Source: Fibrella forsythiae
GTDB taxonomy: Bacteria; Bacteroidota; Bacteroidia; Cytophagales; Spirosomataceae
Direction of reading: 5' to 3'
Assembly: GCF_017353175.1 (NCBI RefSeq)
Contig: NZ_JAFMYW010000005.1
Location: 1 to 64,000 of the forward strand
DNA length: 64,000 nt
Position 1 is the first letter of the stretch. Each line of letters opens with the position of its first letter. Positions 50,996 through 60,326 of this stretch are shown piece by piece. Position numbers and translations under genes: made by a program. A model generated the notes under the pieces. The model did no database searches and was not told where the DNA came from. It worked only from the letters and a program-made list of their open reading frames with translations.

Positions 50996-51718
50996 ATGAG
51001 TCAATCGATTTCGATGCCGGCAGCCTGCACGCAGGAATGGCTGGCTATGCAATCTGTTTCTGGTGGGCGGCATTGTGTATCCTGCCAACGCCTAGTTCAT
51101 GATTTCACCCAGTTTTCGGATGCTGAACTGGTGGCCTGGTTTGCTAACCATACCGGACCCACCTGTGGGCGCTTCCGCTCCGATCAATTGGATTTGCCAC
51201 TTTATACGAATCAGCCTGCTGCACCAACGGGCGTTCGCGGCTGGGTACGTTGGGCATTGGCTTTGGTACTTGGCTGGCAAACAGCACGCGCACAAAACGC
51301 CTTACTAGTTAAAACCGCAGCTCCACAAACGGTTGCTCCGGCTAGCAGCCAACAGCCAGTAATGACGCCAGATTCCGTTCTTCTCTACATTCGGGGTCAG
51401 GTAATTCATGATGGCGGCAAGCCCGCAACCGTACATATCAAGAAAGGCCACGATCAGACTCTTTTTGCATCTGACTCAACCGGTCATTTTACCATTCCGA
51501 TCTATTTGTCTGACCAGCGTAACGATGTAGTGCTGCTCAATTTTGGTTCTCAGGTACAGGTATGGGTTTCGACCAGGGAGGAACGCCCGCCCATTACAAT
51601 TACGCTCAAGCCTACTGTCTTGAACACAGTCATCCAGTTACCTCCTGGTTTGCAGTTGAGGGTAGGTGCTGTCACGGTAAATAAACCAGGTACGCCAACT
51701 AGCCTTGATAAAAAGTAA
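50996..51718 (+). CDS. CxxC-domain membrane protein with regulatory-like beta domain (paralogue 1)
   Basis: 240 aa. The N-terminal ~75 residues carry the Bacteroidota motif GGRHCVSCQRLVHDFTQFSDAEL and CGRF, a likely small zinc-binding or redox domain. A membrane helix follows (VRWALALVLGWQTARAQ, about 85-103). The C-terminal part is a beta-sandwich like the carboxypeptidase-regulatory domain (IRGQVIHDGGKPATVHIKKG ... GHFTIPIYLS). The start MSQSISMPAACTQEW is at 50996. A close paralogue lies at 52801-53550, with an MscS gene between on the other strand. Function unknown; the topology suggests a cytoplasmic CxxC domain and a periplasmic beta domain. Confidence 0.78.
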   Translation: MSQSISMPAACTQEWLAMQSVSGGRHCVSCQRLVHDFTQFSDAELVAWFANHTGPTCGRFRSDQLDLPLYTNQPAAPTGVRGWVRWALALVLGWQTARAQNALLVKTAAPQTVAPASSQQPVMTPDSVLLYIRGQVIHDGGKPATVHIKKGHDQTLFASDSTGHFTIPIYLSDQRNDVVLLNFGSQVQVWVSTREERPPITITLKPTVLNTVIQLPPGLQLRVGAVTVNKPGTPTSLDKK

Positions 51719-51722
51719 CGCC

Positions 51723-51782
51723 AGTCTATAAAAGCCGAAGGGACGTTCCTGCTCAGGAACGTCCCTTCGGCTTTTATAGACT
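51723..51782. terminator. Very long perfect hairpin between two convergent genes
   Basis: Two perfect 29-base arms (51723-51751 and 51754-51782) are separated by two bases, with A/T-rich outer ends. It lies exactly between the convergent CxxC gene and MscS and can end both. The stem is far longer than a normal terminator, and the spacing approaches a cruciform. Confidence 0.85.
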
Positions 51783-51790
51783 AACAGCAA

Positions 51791-52597
51791 TCAGGCCTGC
51801 CTGATAAGCACGGCGTTTTTCTGACCGGAAATACCGTCTGTTCTGAACTGGCTGGCTACGTTTTCCTGCACATAGTAATACGCTTCCCAGTACGTTTCGG
51901 GCTTGGTCCAGACGCGGACATCGTAGGCAACGCCATTATCATTCAGGTGATTGACCAGAATGTCATGTGTCTGGTCTTTCAGCGCATACGGGCAAGCGTC
52001 GATGACCTTCTGCACGGAAGCCCGGGTAGCATTGAGGTCGTTATCATTGCCAACGGCAAATGTCATATCGACCCGTATCAGGTTACGCGTTGATACGTTC
52101 GTGATGGGCGCAGTAGACAATGGCCCGTTCGGCAGGATAATGGTTTTGTTATCGGGTGTAACCAGGATGGTGTTGAAGATCTGAATGGCATCGACATGAC
52201 CGGTAAAGCCCTGCGCGCTGATCAGATCGCCTACCCGGAATGGCTTGAAAATCAGGATTAATACGCCCCCCGCGAAGTTGGAGAGGCTTCCCTGTAAGGC
52301 CAACCCAACTGCCAGCCCTGCCGCGCCGATGATGGCTACAAACGAGGTTGTTTCGAGCCCCAGCGTACTGGCTACGCTTAACAGCAATAATACGCGCAAT
52401 AGTCCGCTGAATAGTGACAGCAGAAACGGCTGCACGTCGCGGTCGACGTGCCGGTTGTTCATTAGTTTCGACAGAAATTTAACCAGCTGACCGATGATCC
52501 ACAGACCTACGATCAGCGTGACAACAACCAGCAGGAGCTTAGTGCCGTAGAGCGTTACCAGCGTTAGGAGCTGATCCGAAATTTTAGTGAAATCCAT
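51791..52597 (-). CDS. mscS: Small-conductance mechanosensitive channel MscS
   Basis: 268 aa. Three membrane helices (about 15-37, 57-80, 85-110), with the pore helix GAAGLAVGLALQGSLSNFAGGVLILIFKPFRVGD, then the beta/alpha cytoplasmic vestibule (TILVTPDNKTIILPNGPLSTAPITNVS ... VDMTFAVGNDNDLNA). It gates on membrane tension to release solutes during osmotic downshock. It is flanked by the two CxxC paralogues on the opposite strand. Confidence 0.93.
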   Translation of the reverse strand: MDFTKISDQLLTLVTLYGTKLLLVVVTLIVGLWIIGQLVKFLSKLMNNRHVDRDVQPFLLSLFSGLLRVLLLLSVASTLGLETTSFVAIIGAAGLAVGLALQGSLSNFAGGVLILIFKPFRVGDLISAQGFTGHVDAIQIFNTILVTPDNKTIILPNGPLSTAPITNVSTRNLIRVDMTFAVGNDNDLNATRASVQKVIDACPYALKDQTHDILVNHLNDNGVAYDVRVWTKPETYWEAYYYVQENVASQFRTDGISGQKNAVLIRQA

Positions 52598-52800
52598 AAG
52601 TATGTAGTGAAATGGTGGTTTGTGACTTTGACTTTAACAAGTGATCAAAGTAACGGGGGTACTACATACTTACAGGTTTGTATTGGACTTGCGGTTGTAC
52701 CAGACTGATACACAAAGGCAACAGCCGTGGTCGGGGCCATTAAAGAAGACTTAATGTATCAGAAATGGAATTGCTATACCTTGCTTTAAATGCCTATCGT

Positions 52801-53550
52801 ATGCCACAATCCGCTCTGATTTCTATTCCTTCGCCCTGCCCTGAGTCTTGGGAGCAAATGGCTGCCGTGAGCGGTGGACGGCATTGCGAATTGTGCCAAA
52901 AAACGGTTCATGATCTATCAACGTTCTCGGATCGTGAACTGGCCAACTGGCTGGCAACGTATACCGGCGAAGCAGTCTGTGGCCGACTCCGTACCGATCA
53001 GTTAGAGAGACGTATCCAGCAGGTTCAGGTACGTTCAGAACAAGCCAGAAATGGTGGCTGGGTACGTTGGGCGGTGGCCCTTGTGCTGGGCTGGCAGACG
53101 GCCAGGGGACAGGCAGCCCCAAGTATACCTGTTCCACAACCAGCTACCATTCAGCCTAGAAGAGCCCTGGTTAATAGTCAACGACCTCTGATAAGACCAG
53201 AACCAGTATTTTACATAAAGGGACAAGTCGTTGATGAGGATGGGGAACCGTACAACCAGATTGTTGTGCAGCATGAATCGGCCGGCGTATCAGTACCGGT
53301 AGATAGTGACGGCAGATTCCGATTACCTGTTTACGCAGACGACCAGAAAGAGGATTCAATTCGGGTGGGCATTATCTATTCCAATCGGCAGTATATCAAT
53401 GTGTCGACCAGGCAGGAACAAGCACCGCTACTTATCACCGTATACGCCCCTGTACCAAGCCGTACTATTGTTGGCGGTGGCCTGGTAGTTACCCGGCAGG
53501 AGCAACCTAAACGACGCTCTCTCTGGCAGTTTTTAACTGGGAAACGGTGA
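52801..53550 (+). CDS. CxxC-domain membrane protein with regulatory-like beta domain (paralogue 2)
   Basis: 249 aa. Same architecture as the protein at 50996-51718: an N-terminal motif GGRHCELCQKTVHDLSTFSD and CGRLRTDQL, membrane helix WVRWAVALVLGWQTARGQ, and a C-terminal beta domain (FYIKGQVVDEDGEPYNQIVV ... SVPVDSDGRFRLPVYADD). The first halves are close and the C-terminal beta parts more divergent, as expected of an old duplication. The ATG at 52801 (MPQSALISIPSPCPESW) fits. A terminator follows. Confidence 0.78.
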   Translation: MPQSALISIPSPCPESWEQMAAVSGGRHCELCQKTVHDLSTFSDRELANWLATYTGEAVCGRLRTDQLERRIQQVQVRSEQARNGGWVRWAVALVLGWQTARGQAAPSIPVPQPATIQPRRALVNSQRPLIRPEPVFYIKGQVVDEDGEPYNQIVVQHESAGVSVPVDSDGRFRLPVYADDQKEDSIRVGIIYSNRQYINVSTRQEQAPLLITVYAPVPSRTIVGGGLVVTRQEQPKRRSLWQFLTGKR

Positions 53551-53562
53551 AATTCATTTTAC

Positions 53563-53600
53563 AAAAAATGCCCAACCAGCAACGGATTGGGCATTTTTTG
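53563..53600. terminator. Terminator between paralogue 2 and valS
   Basis: A perfect 13-bp stem (53563-53575 with 53587-53599) with A/T ends on both sides serves both convergent genes. Confidence 0.88.
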
Positions 53601-53622
53601 TCACATCTGATACGTCTCGTTC

Positions 53623-56274
53623 CTACTTGTGCAAAAACGCCTGCAGCGACGCAATTTTCGATTCAGCGTCGGCGGCTTTCTGGCGTTCGCGCTCGACCAC
53701 ATCGGCTTTTGCGTTGGCCACAAACCGTTCGTTCGACAGTTTTTTCAACACCGAATCGCGGAAACCGATCAGGTACGTTAATTCCTGTTGTGCTTTCTCT
53801 TTTTCCTGCTCTTCGTCTAGCTGATCGGCCAGATCAATGTAAAATTCGTCGCCTTTAATCAGGAATGAAGTCGCATTCTCCGGCTTCTCCGATACATACT
53901 CGATGGCAGGTACGTTTGCCATTTTCTGGATCAAGCCTTCCAGCGCTTTGAACCGGTCGGGCGTGGCAGTACGGATCGAGAGCGGCAGTTCTACCTTTGG
54001 CGCAATCTGCTTGGCATTGCGGATGTTGCGAATGCTGGTTACGATCTCGAACAGCGTATCAAAATCAGCCAGTATAGCCGTATCGATCGATGCTGCTTTG
54101 GGGAACGTGGCCGTACACAGGCTTTCGCCAGGCTGACGTTCACGAATATCCTGCCAGATTTCCTCGGTGATAAACGGCATAAACGGATGCGTCAGGGCCA
54201 TCAGCCGCTCGAAGAAATTGATCGTTGCCAGGTATGTTGCCTCGTCGATGATACCGCTGTAGTTACCGTCGGCGTCTTTTTCTGTGTATTCCGTCGGCTT
54301 GATCAGTTCGAGATACTGCGAGCAAAAATCATCCCAGATCAGCTTATAGATGCTCTGAAGGGCATCCGAAATCCGGAACTTGCTGAAATGATCTTCGATC
54401 TCAATCAGCGTTTGGCTCAGTTTAGCTTCGAACCACTGAATTGGCAGACTGTCACCTGCTTTCGCGGTGGGGGATACCGTCCACCCTTTCACCAGCCGGA
54501 AGGCGTTCCAGATCTTGTTGCAGAAATTACGGCCCTGCTCGCAGAGCTTTTCGTCGAACAGCAAGTCGTTACCGGCCGCAGCGCTGAAGAGCATCCCCGT
54601 CCGTACGCCGTCGGCGCCGAACTGATCGATCAGCACCAGCGGGTCGGGGGAGTTGCCGAGTTGCTTCGACATTTTCCGGCCCTGCTTGTCGCGGACCATC
54701 CCCGTGAAGTATACGTTCTTAAACGGCCGCTCTCCCCGGAACTCGAAGCCCGCCATTGCCATCCGGGCAACCCAGAAGAAAATGATGTCGAAGCCTGTAA
54801 CGAGGTCGTTGGTCGGGTAATAGTAATTGATCTCTTCGTTGTCGGGGTAGCGAATACCATCGAATACCGAGATAGGCCAGAGCCATGACGAAAACCACGT
54901 ATCGAGTACGTCATCGTCCTGGGTCAGATCGGCTTCGGTCATGGCGAAGAGCAGTTTCTCGTGCTGCACCTTTCGCAGGGCTTCGCGCTTGTTCTTGGCC
55001 ACGATGACGGTACCATCCTGCATGTAGAAAGCCGGAATACGCTGACCCCACCACAGTTGACGGCTGATGCACCAGTCGTGGGGCTGTTCCATCCACGAGC
55101 GGTACATGTTCTTGTACTTGGGCGGCACCAGCGCAATATCGTCGGTCATGACGGCGTCGAGAGCTGGTTTGGCAATGTCCTGCATTTTCAGGAACCACTG
55201 CAACGACAGCTTCGGCTCAATAACGGCATTGGTCCGCTCCGAAAAGCCTACGTTCGATTTGTACTCTTCCGTCTTGACCAGATTACCCGATTCCTCCAGC
55301 AGCTTCAGAATCTCCTTCCGGGCAACGAACCGATCTTTCCCGATCAGAATCTGGGCTTTCTCGTTCAGCGTCCCGTTGTCGTTCAGAATATCGATGACGG
55401 GCAAACGGTGTTTGATGCCCAGTTCGTAATCATTGGGGTCGTGCGCAGGGGTCACTTTCAGGCAACCCGTGCCAAAATCCATCGTTACATACTCGTCGGT
55501 GATGATTGGAATGGGCCGGTTGATCAGCGGAATCAGGGCGGATTTACCGTGCAGGTGGGTATAGCGTTCATCGTTCGGGTTCACGCAGATAGCCGAGTCG
55601 GCCATGATCGTCTCGGGCCGAACGGTCGCAACCGTTACATATTCCTTCTCGCCGCCGTCGCTCTGAATTTCATAACGGATGTAGCTCAGCTTCTGCTGAA
55701 CCTCTTTCATGTTCACCTCTTCATCCGACACGGCGGTGAGGCCCTGCGGGTCCCAGTTCACCATGCGCACGCCCCGGTAGATCTGTCCTTTATTATAGAG
55801 ATCAACAAATACGTCGATCACTGATTCGTAGAGGGCCGGGTCCATCGTAAAGCGGGTCCGGTCCCAATCGCAGGAGGCGCCTAGTTTGCGGAGCTGTTGC
55901 AGGATGATGCCGCCGTATTTTTCCTTCCACTCCCAGGCGTAAGCCAGAAACTCGTCGCGGGTCAGGTCTTTTTTGTCTATTCCCCGCTCTTTCAGCATAT
56001 TCACCACTTTCGTTTCGGTGGCAATACTGGCATGGTCGGTACCGGGCACCCAACAGGCATTCTTCCCTTCCATTCTGGCCTTGCGAATCAGCACGTCCTG
56101 AATGGTATTGTTGAGCATGTGGCCCATATGCAGCACACCCGTTACGTTGGGCGGCGGAATCACGATTGTATACGGCTCACGCTCGTCGGGCGTTGAGGTA
56201 AACAGTTTATTATCAAGCCAATACTGATACCATTTGGCTTCAATATCGGTGGGTGAATATGTCTTTGCAATCAT
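53623..56274 (-). CDS. valS: Valine--tRNA ligase
   Basis: 883 aa. Class I synthetase: HIGH-type motif PNVTGVLHMGHMLNN (about 39-53), CP1 editing domain, the KMSKS motif as GRKMSKQLGNS (about 521), the anticodon-binding domain, and a C-terminal Val-RS coiled coil (EQEKEKAQQELTYLIGFRDS ... ADAESKIASLQAFLHK). The length is normal. The start (MIAKTYSPTDIEAKWYQYWL) is typical. Confidence 0.96.
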   Translation of the reverse strand: MIAKTYSPTDIEAKWYQYWLDNKLFTSTPDEREPYTIVIPPPNVTGVLHMGHMLNNTIQDVLIRKARMEGKNACWVPGTDHASIATETKVVNMLKERGIDKKDLTRDEFLAYAWEWKEKYGGIILQQLRKLGASCDWDRTRFTMDPALYESVIDVFVDLYNKGQIYRGVRMVNWDPQGLTAVSDEEVNMKEVQQKLSYIRYEIQSDGGEKEYVTVATVRPETIMADSAICVNPNDERYTHLHGKSALIPLINRPIPIITDEYVTMDFGTGCLKVTPAHDPNDYELGIKHRLPVIDILNDNGTLNEKAQILIGKDRFVARKEILKLLEESGNLVKTEEYKSNVGFSERTNAVIEPKLSLQWFLKMQDIAKPALDAVMTDDIALVPPKYKNMYRSWMEQPHDWCISRQLWWGQRIPAFYMQDGTVIVAKNKREALRKVQHEKLLFAMTEADLTQDDDVLDTWFSSWLWPISVFDGIRYPDNEEINYYYPTNDLVTGFDIIFFWVARMAMAGFEFRGERPFKNVYFTGMVRDKQGRKMSKQLGNSPDPLVLIDQFGADGVRTGMLFSAAAGNDLLFDEKLCEQGRNFCNKIWNAFRLVKGWTVSPTAKAGDSLPIQWFEAKLSQTLIEIEDHFSKFRISDALQSIYKLIWDDFCSQYLELIKPTEYTEKDADGNYSGIIDEATYLATINFFERLMALTHPFMPFITEEIWQDIRERQPGESLCTATFPKAASIDTAILADFDTLFEIVTSIRNIRNAKQIAPKVELPLSIRTATPDRFKALEGLIQKMANVPAIEYVSEKPENATSFLIKGDEFYIDLADQLDEEQEKEKAQQELTYLIGFRDSVLKKLSNERFVANAKADVVERERQKAADAESKIASLQAFLHK

Positions 56275-56448
56275 GCCGTCTGGTAGGGCCGGGGCCGCGT
56301 TAAGGCCGCAAAAATACGAATAAATAGCTTGTTAATCGGCGTAGATCCCTACCCTGGAGGATGCCCGCTGGCGCATGATTCTGCCGATGGGGCAGGGATG
56401 CTTTAGCGCCAGCAGGCTCTCCTTGGGGCGAGAGCTACACCAACAAGC

Positions 56449-56480
56449 AAAAAGCCGACACGTTTTCACGCATCGGCTTT
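56449..56480 (-). terminator. Likely terminator downstream of yceI
   Basis: On the minus strand AAAGCCGA (56480-56473) pairs with TCGGCTTT (56458-56451) and is followed by TTGC. The stem is modest (8 bp). Confidence 0.5.
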
Positions 56481-56514
56481 GCCTTATGAGGACGTACCCG
56501 GGATTAGCCAGCTA

Positions 56515-57099
56515 CTACTGAGCAGCTTGTTTGGCGAATTCGCCGGCAGCTTTCAGTTCTACTTCTTCACTAACGGTAGTACCGCCTGGCGTGCCTACAC
56601 CGAAGTCGGTCCGTTTAATGGTACCGTTCAGTTTCAGGCCTACTTTCTCCTGCTCTTTGCCACCCATACCTTTCATCTTAACGGGACCCGTTACAAAGGC
56701 GTCGAGCGTAACTGGCTTCGTTACACCGTGCATGGTCAGGTCGCCCGTCAGTTTGTATTTTTTGCCTTCTACTTTTTTGAACGACGTGCTCTTGAAGGTC
56801 AGGGTTGGGAATTTAGCGGCATCGAAGAAATCAGGGCTTTTCAGGTGACCGTCGCGGCGCTCGCTGTCGGTGTTGATCGAGTTAACGTCGGCAGTCAGTT
56901 CGATAACGGCATCAGACAGGTCTTCTTTGGCCGACGTGATTTTTGCGTCGAAGGTTTTGAAGTTACCGTCAACTTCTGAGAGCAGAAGGTGAGTAACCGT
57001 GAAACCAACCCGAGAGTGCGACTTGTCAACATTCCAGGTTTGTGCATTGGCAGCCGACAGGGTCAGCAGGGCTGCTACGGGGAGGAGTAAAAATTTCAT
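56515..57099 (-). CDS. yceI: YceI family periplasmic lipid-binding protein
   Basis: 194 aa. A signal peptide (MKFLLLPVAALLTLSAANAQ) leads to the YceI beta-barrel: WNVDKSHSRVGFTVTHLLLSEVDGNF, IELTADVNSINTDSERRDGHLKSPDFFD, FPTLTFKSTSF, YKLTGDLTMHGVTKPVTLDA and TDFGVG. The family binds long isoprenoid or lipid molecules. The start at 57099 opens the signal peptide. Confidence 0.93.
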   Translation of the reverse strand: MKFLLLPVAALLTLSAANAQTWNVDKSHSRVGFTVTHLLLSEVDGNFKTFDAKITSAKEDLSDAVIELTADVNSINTDSERRDGHLKSPDFFDAAKFPTLTFKSTSFKKVEGKKYKLTGDLTMHGVTKPVTLDAFVTGPVKMKGMGGKEQEKVGLKLNGTIKRTDFGVGTPGGTTVSEEVELKAAGEFAKQAAQ

Positions 57100-57256
57100 G
57101 CGATTAAAAGAAGTTAGATTCTGGAACAAAAGACGGATTACTTTCTGATAGAAAAAAATATGTGTCGATACATAAGTTTCATGTGCCGACGTACAAACTT
57201 GTTTCATCTACAGTTACTGCTCAAGGCTGAAGCGGCAACCGGCGAAGCCTAAGCAA

Positions 57257-58510
57257 TTATTCGGCCAGAAGTTTATCGATCAGCCGGTTAAATTCACCTA
57301 CGTACTGATCGTAATAAATCCCCGTTCCCGGCCCGGCAAACCCCGTGTGAATATGGCGCACCGTTCCTTTCTTATCCACGAAGATCGTTGTCGGAAAGGC
57401 CACTACGCTGCTCAGGGCTGGTAATGATTTTGCCGCTTCGGCCTTATCGTTGATACCGGCCAGCAACACGGGATACTGAATCTGGAACCGCTCGCTCATC
57501 CGTTTCAGTTTTGGCCCCGACTCGGCCAGATCCGCCGTTTTCTCGAAGGCTAAACCTGCCACTTCAACGCCGCGCGCCCTATTTTTCGCGTACCAGGGCG
57601 CCAAAAACCTGGTTTCGTCCATACAATTCGGGCACCATGACCCCATAATCTGCACTACGGTTACTTTGCCTTTGAACTGCGGATCGTTCAGCGAAACGGT
57701 TTTACCCGTGGCGTCTGGAAAGGCAAACGTGAATTTCTGGCCGGGTTTCAGGTACGTTAGCCTGGCCGGATCGGGCAGCGAAGCCTTGGGGTCAAGGCGT
57801 GCTGTCCAGGTTTCGCGGTAGGTTGGGCCGGAATGGAAAACGCCCGTTAACGTCTGGTTAGGTCCGCGTTTTGCTTTGAAGAGAAACGCATGGCTACCGT
57901 CGAAGCAGGAGAGGAGCAAGCTATCACCGAAAGCGTTTCCGGCCAGGTATCGGTAGTCGCCGGTAGGGGTCAGGAACGTACCTGTCACCTCATTCCCTTT
58001 TTGCGCAAATACACCTACGGCCGCCGTTGTGTCGCCCGGTGTGCCGTCGCCTCCTTCGGCCCGGAACACTGTCTGCCACTTGCCCGACAGGTCACTAGTA
58101 GGGGAGACGCCCGCAGGTACGTTGAAGCGGCTGGCTTCGCCGAACCGGGCGCTGAAGGGGACGATCTGATATTGATCTTTCACGCGCCGTTTCCGCCACG
58201 TTCCGGTCAGCTTATCGCCATCCACCTTCGCCACCAGTTCTGACTCGAACAGCCCCATCGGAATGCGCAGGGTATCACCCTGAAGCGTTGCTTCGTCCAT
58301 GGGCAGGCGCTCGGCTCCGTTGATAGCGAATACCGTGTATTTGCCCGCCTGCGCGGCGGGTTTAATATCCAGGCCAAAAGGAAGCTGGCCACCGCTCGTT
58401 TCCAGGGTAGCCCGCCATACGCCCGTTTTCACCGTTGTGGCCGACTGGCAGTTTGCCAGAAAGGGTATAATAAGTAAGGTCGTAACGACGTGCGTCAGTC
58501 GATTTTTCAT
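57257..58510 (-). CDS. TlpA-like thioredoxin-fold lipoprotein
   Basis: 417 aa. A lipoprotein signal (TTLLIIPFLANC) is followed by a beta-rich N-terminal region (about 25-250) containing GVWRATLETSGGQLPFGLDI and LTGTWRKRR, of unknown function. The C-terminal AhpC-TSA/thioredoxin domain has the redox pair in MGSWCPNCMDETRFLAPWY, and later cis-Pro VAFPTTIFV. Proteins of this build reduce or supply disulfides in the periplasm. It lies 157 bases upstream of yceI in the same direction. Confidence 0.87.
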   Translation of the reverse strand: MKNRLTHVVTTLLIIPFLANCQSATTVKTGVWRATLETSGGQLPFGLDIKPAAQAGKYTVFAINGAERLPMDEATLQGDTLRIPMGLFESELVAKVDGDKLTGTWRKRRVKDQYQIVPFSARFGEASRFNVPAGVSPTSDLSGKWQTVFRAEGGDGTPGDTTAAVGVFAQKGNEVTGTFLTPTGDYRYLAGNAFGDSLLLSCFDGSHAFLFKAKRGPNQTLTGVFHSGPTYRETWTARLDPKASLPDPARLTYLKPGQKFTFAFPDATGKTVSLNDPQFKGKVTVVQIMGSWCPNCMDETRFLAPWYAKNRARGVEVAGLAFEKTADLAESGPKLKRMSERFQIQYPVLLAGINDKAEAAKSLPALSSVVAFPTTIFVDKKGTVRHIHTGFAGPGTGIYYDQYVGEFNRLIDKLLAE

Positions 58511-58738
58511 GCGATACCGGCTTAACGGCTATGCTCTGTTTTTCAACATGGGCAACAGCAAAACAGGTCTTTCCCGTTCACGTAGAAAAAATGTTCATGG
58601 ATTAAACTTTACAGTAACGTTCTGAGTCTAACGGCACATAATCAATACTATAGCATCTAGTCAACTTTCATTGAACGTCAATCTATTGACTATCTGGTAA
58701 AACGGTAATTTCCCTATCACATAACCCTGTTACAACCA

Positions 58739-59230
58739 ATGAAACTGCTGATTTACTGCTTATTCGTGAGCCTGTTGGCCAGTTGTGTCTCTTTTCAAAG
58801 CAACATCAATGGCACGCCACCCGACTTTACCCGCATCCTGGTGGTGTCAAAGCTGACTCGCACCTCGCCCAATTACATGGCCCAGTATGTGCGGGCTTTT
58901 CCTAAAAACTATGCTGTTTGTACCGTCGATGCAGGTCCATTGGCTTTCGGAAATATAGACTCACTAATTCGGGCGAAGAGTAAGGAGTGTAACAGTGAGG
59001 TCATATTAACCCTGAACGTTGGGCAAAGCGGCTTGATCAGTCAGGGAAAGTATGCTGCCAGCGTAAATGACGTTGTGCTCGAAATGCAAACGCTGCCCGA
59101 TCATACCCCTTTTTGGAAGGGTCTAACATCCATTCAATCCTTCAGGCAGGATGCGTTAGACCCGCGCGTAGTTGTGCGGAAGCTCAAAGAAGACAACATT
59201 ATTTCGGGCATGAATTCGGCGCAACAATAA
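58739..59230 (+). CDS. Small lipoprotein, hypothetical
   Basis: 163 aa. A clear lipoprotein signal, MKLLIYCLFVSLLASC (Cys-16). The remaining alpha/beta domain has RILVVSKLTRTSPNYMAQYV, SEVILTLNVGQSGL and a C-terminal KLKEDNII. I recognise no family. It lies 79 bases before rsmH, in the position where mraZ would normally stand. Confidence 0.72.
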   Translation: MKLLIYCLFVSLLASCVSFQSNINGTPPDFTRILVVSKLTRTSPNYMAQYVRAFPKNYAVCTVDAGPLAFGNIDSLIRAKSKECNSEVILTLNVGQSGLISQGKYAASVNDVVLEMQTLPDHTPFWKGLTSIQSFRQDALDPRVVVRKLKEDNIISGMNSAQQ

Positions 59231-59309
59231 GAATAGGGCTGGTCGGGTGAGCGGGTTTTGCTAAGTTTGTATAAGGCTTTTTCAACGAGCCGCCTTAACC
59301 CCCCGCCCT

Positions 59310-60269
59310 ATGACTACCGAGTACCACAATCCCGTTATGCTGGCCGAATGCATCGATGGCCTCGCCCTGAAACCGGGGGGAGTCTACGTCGACGTGACGT
59401 TTGGCGGCGGCGGGCATAGTCGGGCAATTCTCAACGCGATGGTGCCCGATGCAAAAGGAAATGCCGGCAAGCTACTGGTGTTCGATCAGGACCCGGACGC
59501 ACGCGCCAACGCCGCAGCCATCGACGACCCCCGACTGACGTTCATTGCCGCCAATTTCCGCAACCTGAAACGCTACCTGCGCCTCTACGGCGTTCGGCAG
59601 GTAGACGGCATTCTGGCCGACCTGGGTATTTCGTCGCACCAGATCGATACACCCGAACGTGGTTTTTCGACCCGCTTCGAGGCCGACCTCGATATGCGCA
59701 TGAACCAGCAGGGCGACCTTACCGCCAGGCAGGTTGTCAATTCGTATCCCGAAGCGGAGCTTCACCGCATCTTGGGCATGTATGGTGAACTGACCAACGC
59801 CCGCACCGCCGCCGCCGCGCTGGTTTCGGGCCGCGCCAACCAGTCGATCCAGACAATCAACGACCTGAAAGATGCGTTAAAGCGCTGTGCACCAAGAGGG
59901 AAAGAAAACAAGTATTTCGCGCAGGTGTTTCAGGCGCTGCGTATTGAAGTGAACGACGAACTGAAGGTGCTTGAAGAGTTTCTGGAACAAACCCCCGAGG
60001 TGCTGTCGCCCGGCGGCCGACTGGTGGTGATGAGCTATCATTCGCTGGAAGACCGGCTGGTGAAGAACTTCATTAACAAAGGCAAGTTCTCGGGCGAGGT
60101 AGAGAAAGACCTCTTTGGCAATGAAATAAAGCCCCTGCACTCCGTTACACGCAAACCCATTGAAGCCAGCACCGACGAAGTAGCCCGTAACCCACGAGCC
60201 AGAAGCGCAAAACTGAGAATAGCAGAAAAAGGGGAGGAAGCGGGAAAGGGAGAACGGAGGAAAGGGTAG
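59310..60269 (+). CDS. rsmH: 16S rRNA (cytosine(1402)-N4)-methyltransferase
   Basis: 319 aa. N4-methylates C1402 of 16S rRNA. Motifs: EYHNPVMLAECIDGL, SAM site VDVTFGGGGHSRAIL, GILADLGISSHQID, RGFSTRFEADLDMRMN and LEDRLVKNF. The last ~15 residues (AEKGEEAGKGERRKG) are a purine-rich extension encoded within an inverted repeat. It starts the division/cell-wall cluster but without the usual mraZ before it. Confidence 0.95.
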   Translation: MTTEYHNPVMLAECIDGLALKPGGVYVDVTFGGGGHSRAILNAMVPDAKGNAGKLLVFDQDPDARANAAAIDDPRLTFIAANFRNLKRYLRLYGVRQVDGILADLGISSHQIDTPERGFSTRFEADLDMRMNQQGDLTARQVVNSYPEAELHRILGMYGELTNARTAAAALVSGRANQSIQTINDLKDALKRCAPRGKENKYFAQVFQALRIEVNDELKVLEEFLEQTPEVLSPGGRLVVMSYHSLEDRLVKNFINKGKFSGEVEKDLFGNEIKPLHSVTRKPIEASTDEVARNPRARSAKLRIAEKGEEAGKGERRKG

Positions 60270-60300
60270 CTCTGCTACAATTCCGTCCTCCCTTTCCTCC
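60256..60300. repeat. Polypurine/polypyrimidine inverted repeat at the rsmH end
   Basis: A perfect 11-bp stem (60256-60266 GGAGGAAAGGG with 60290-60300) lies inside longer arms that are almost all purine on one side and all pyrimidine on the other (about 60225-60325). The stop codon of rsmH lies within it. It could be a terminator, a weak H-DNA region or a slippery duplication. Confidence 0.65.
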
Positions 60301-60326
60301 CTTCCTCTCTTTCCTCCCCCCTTCCC

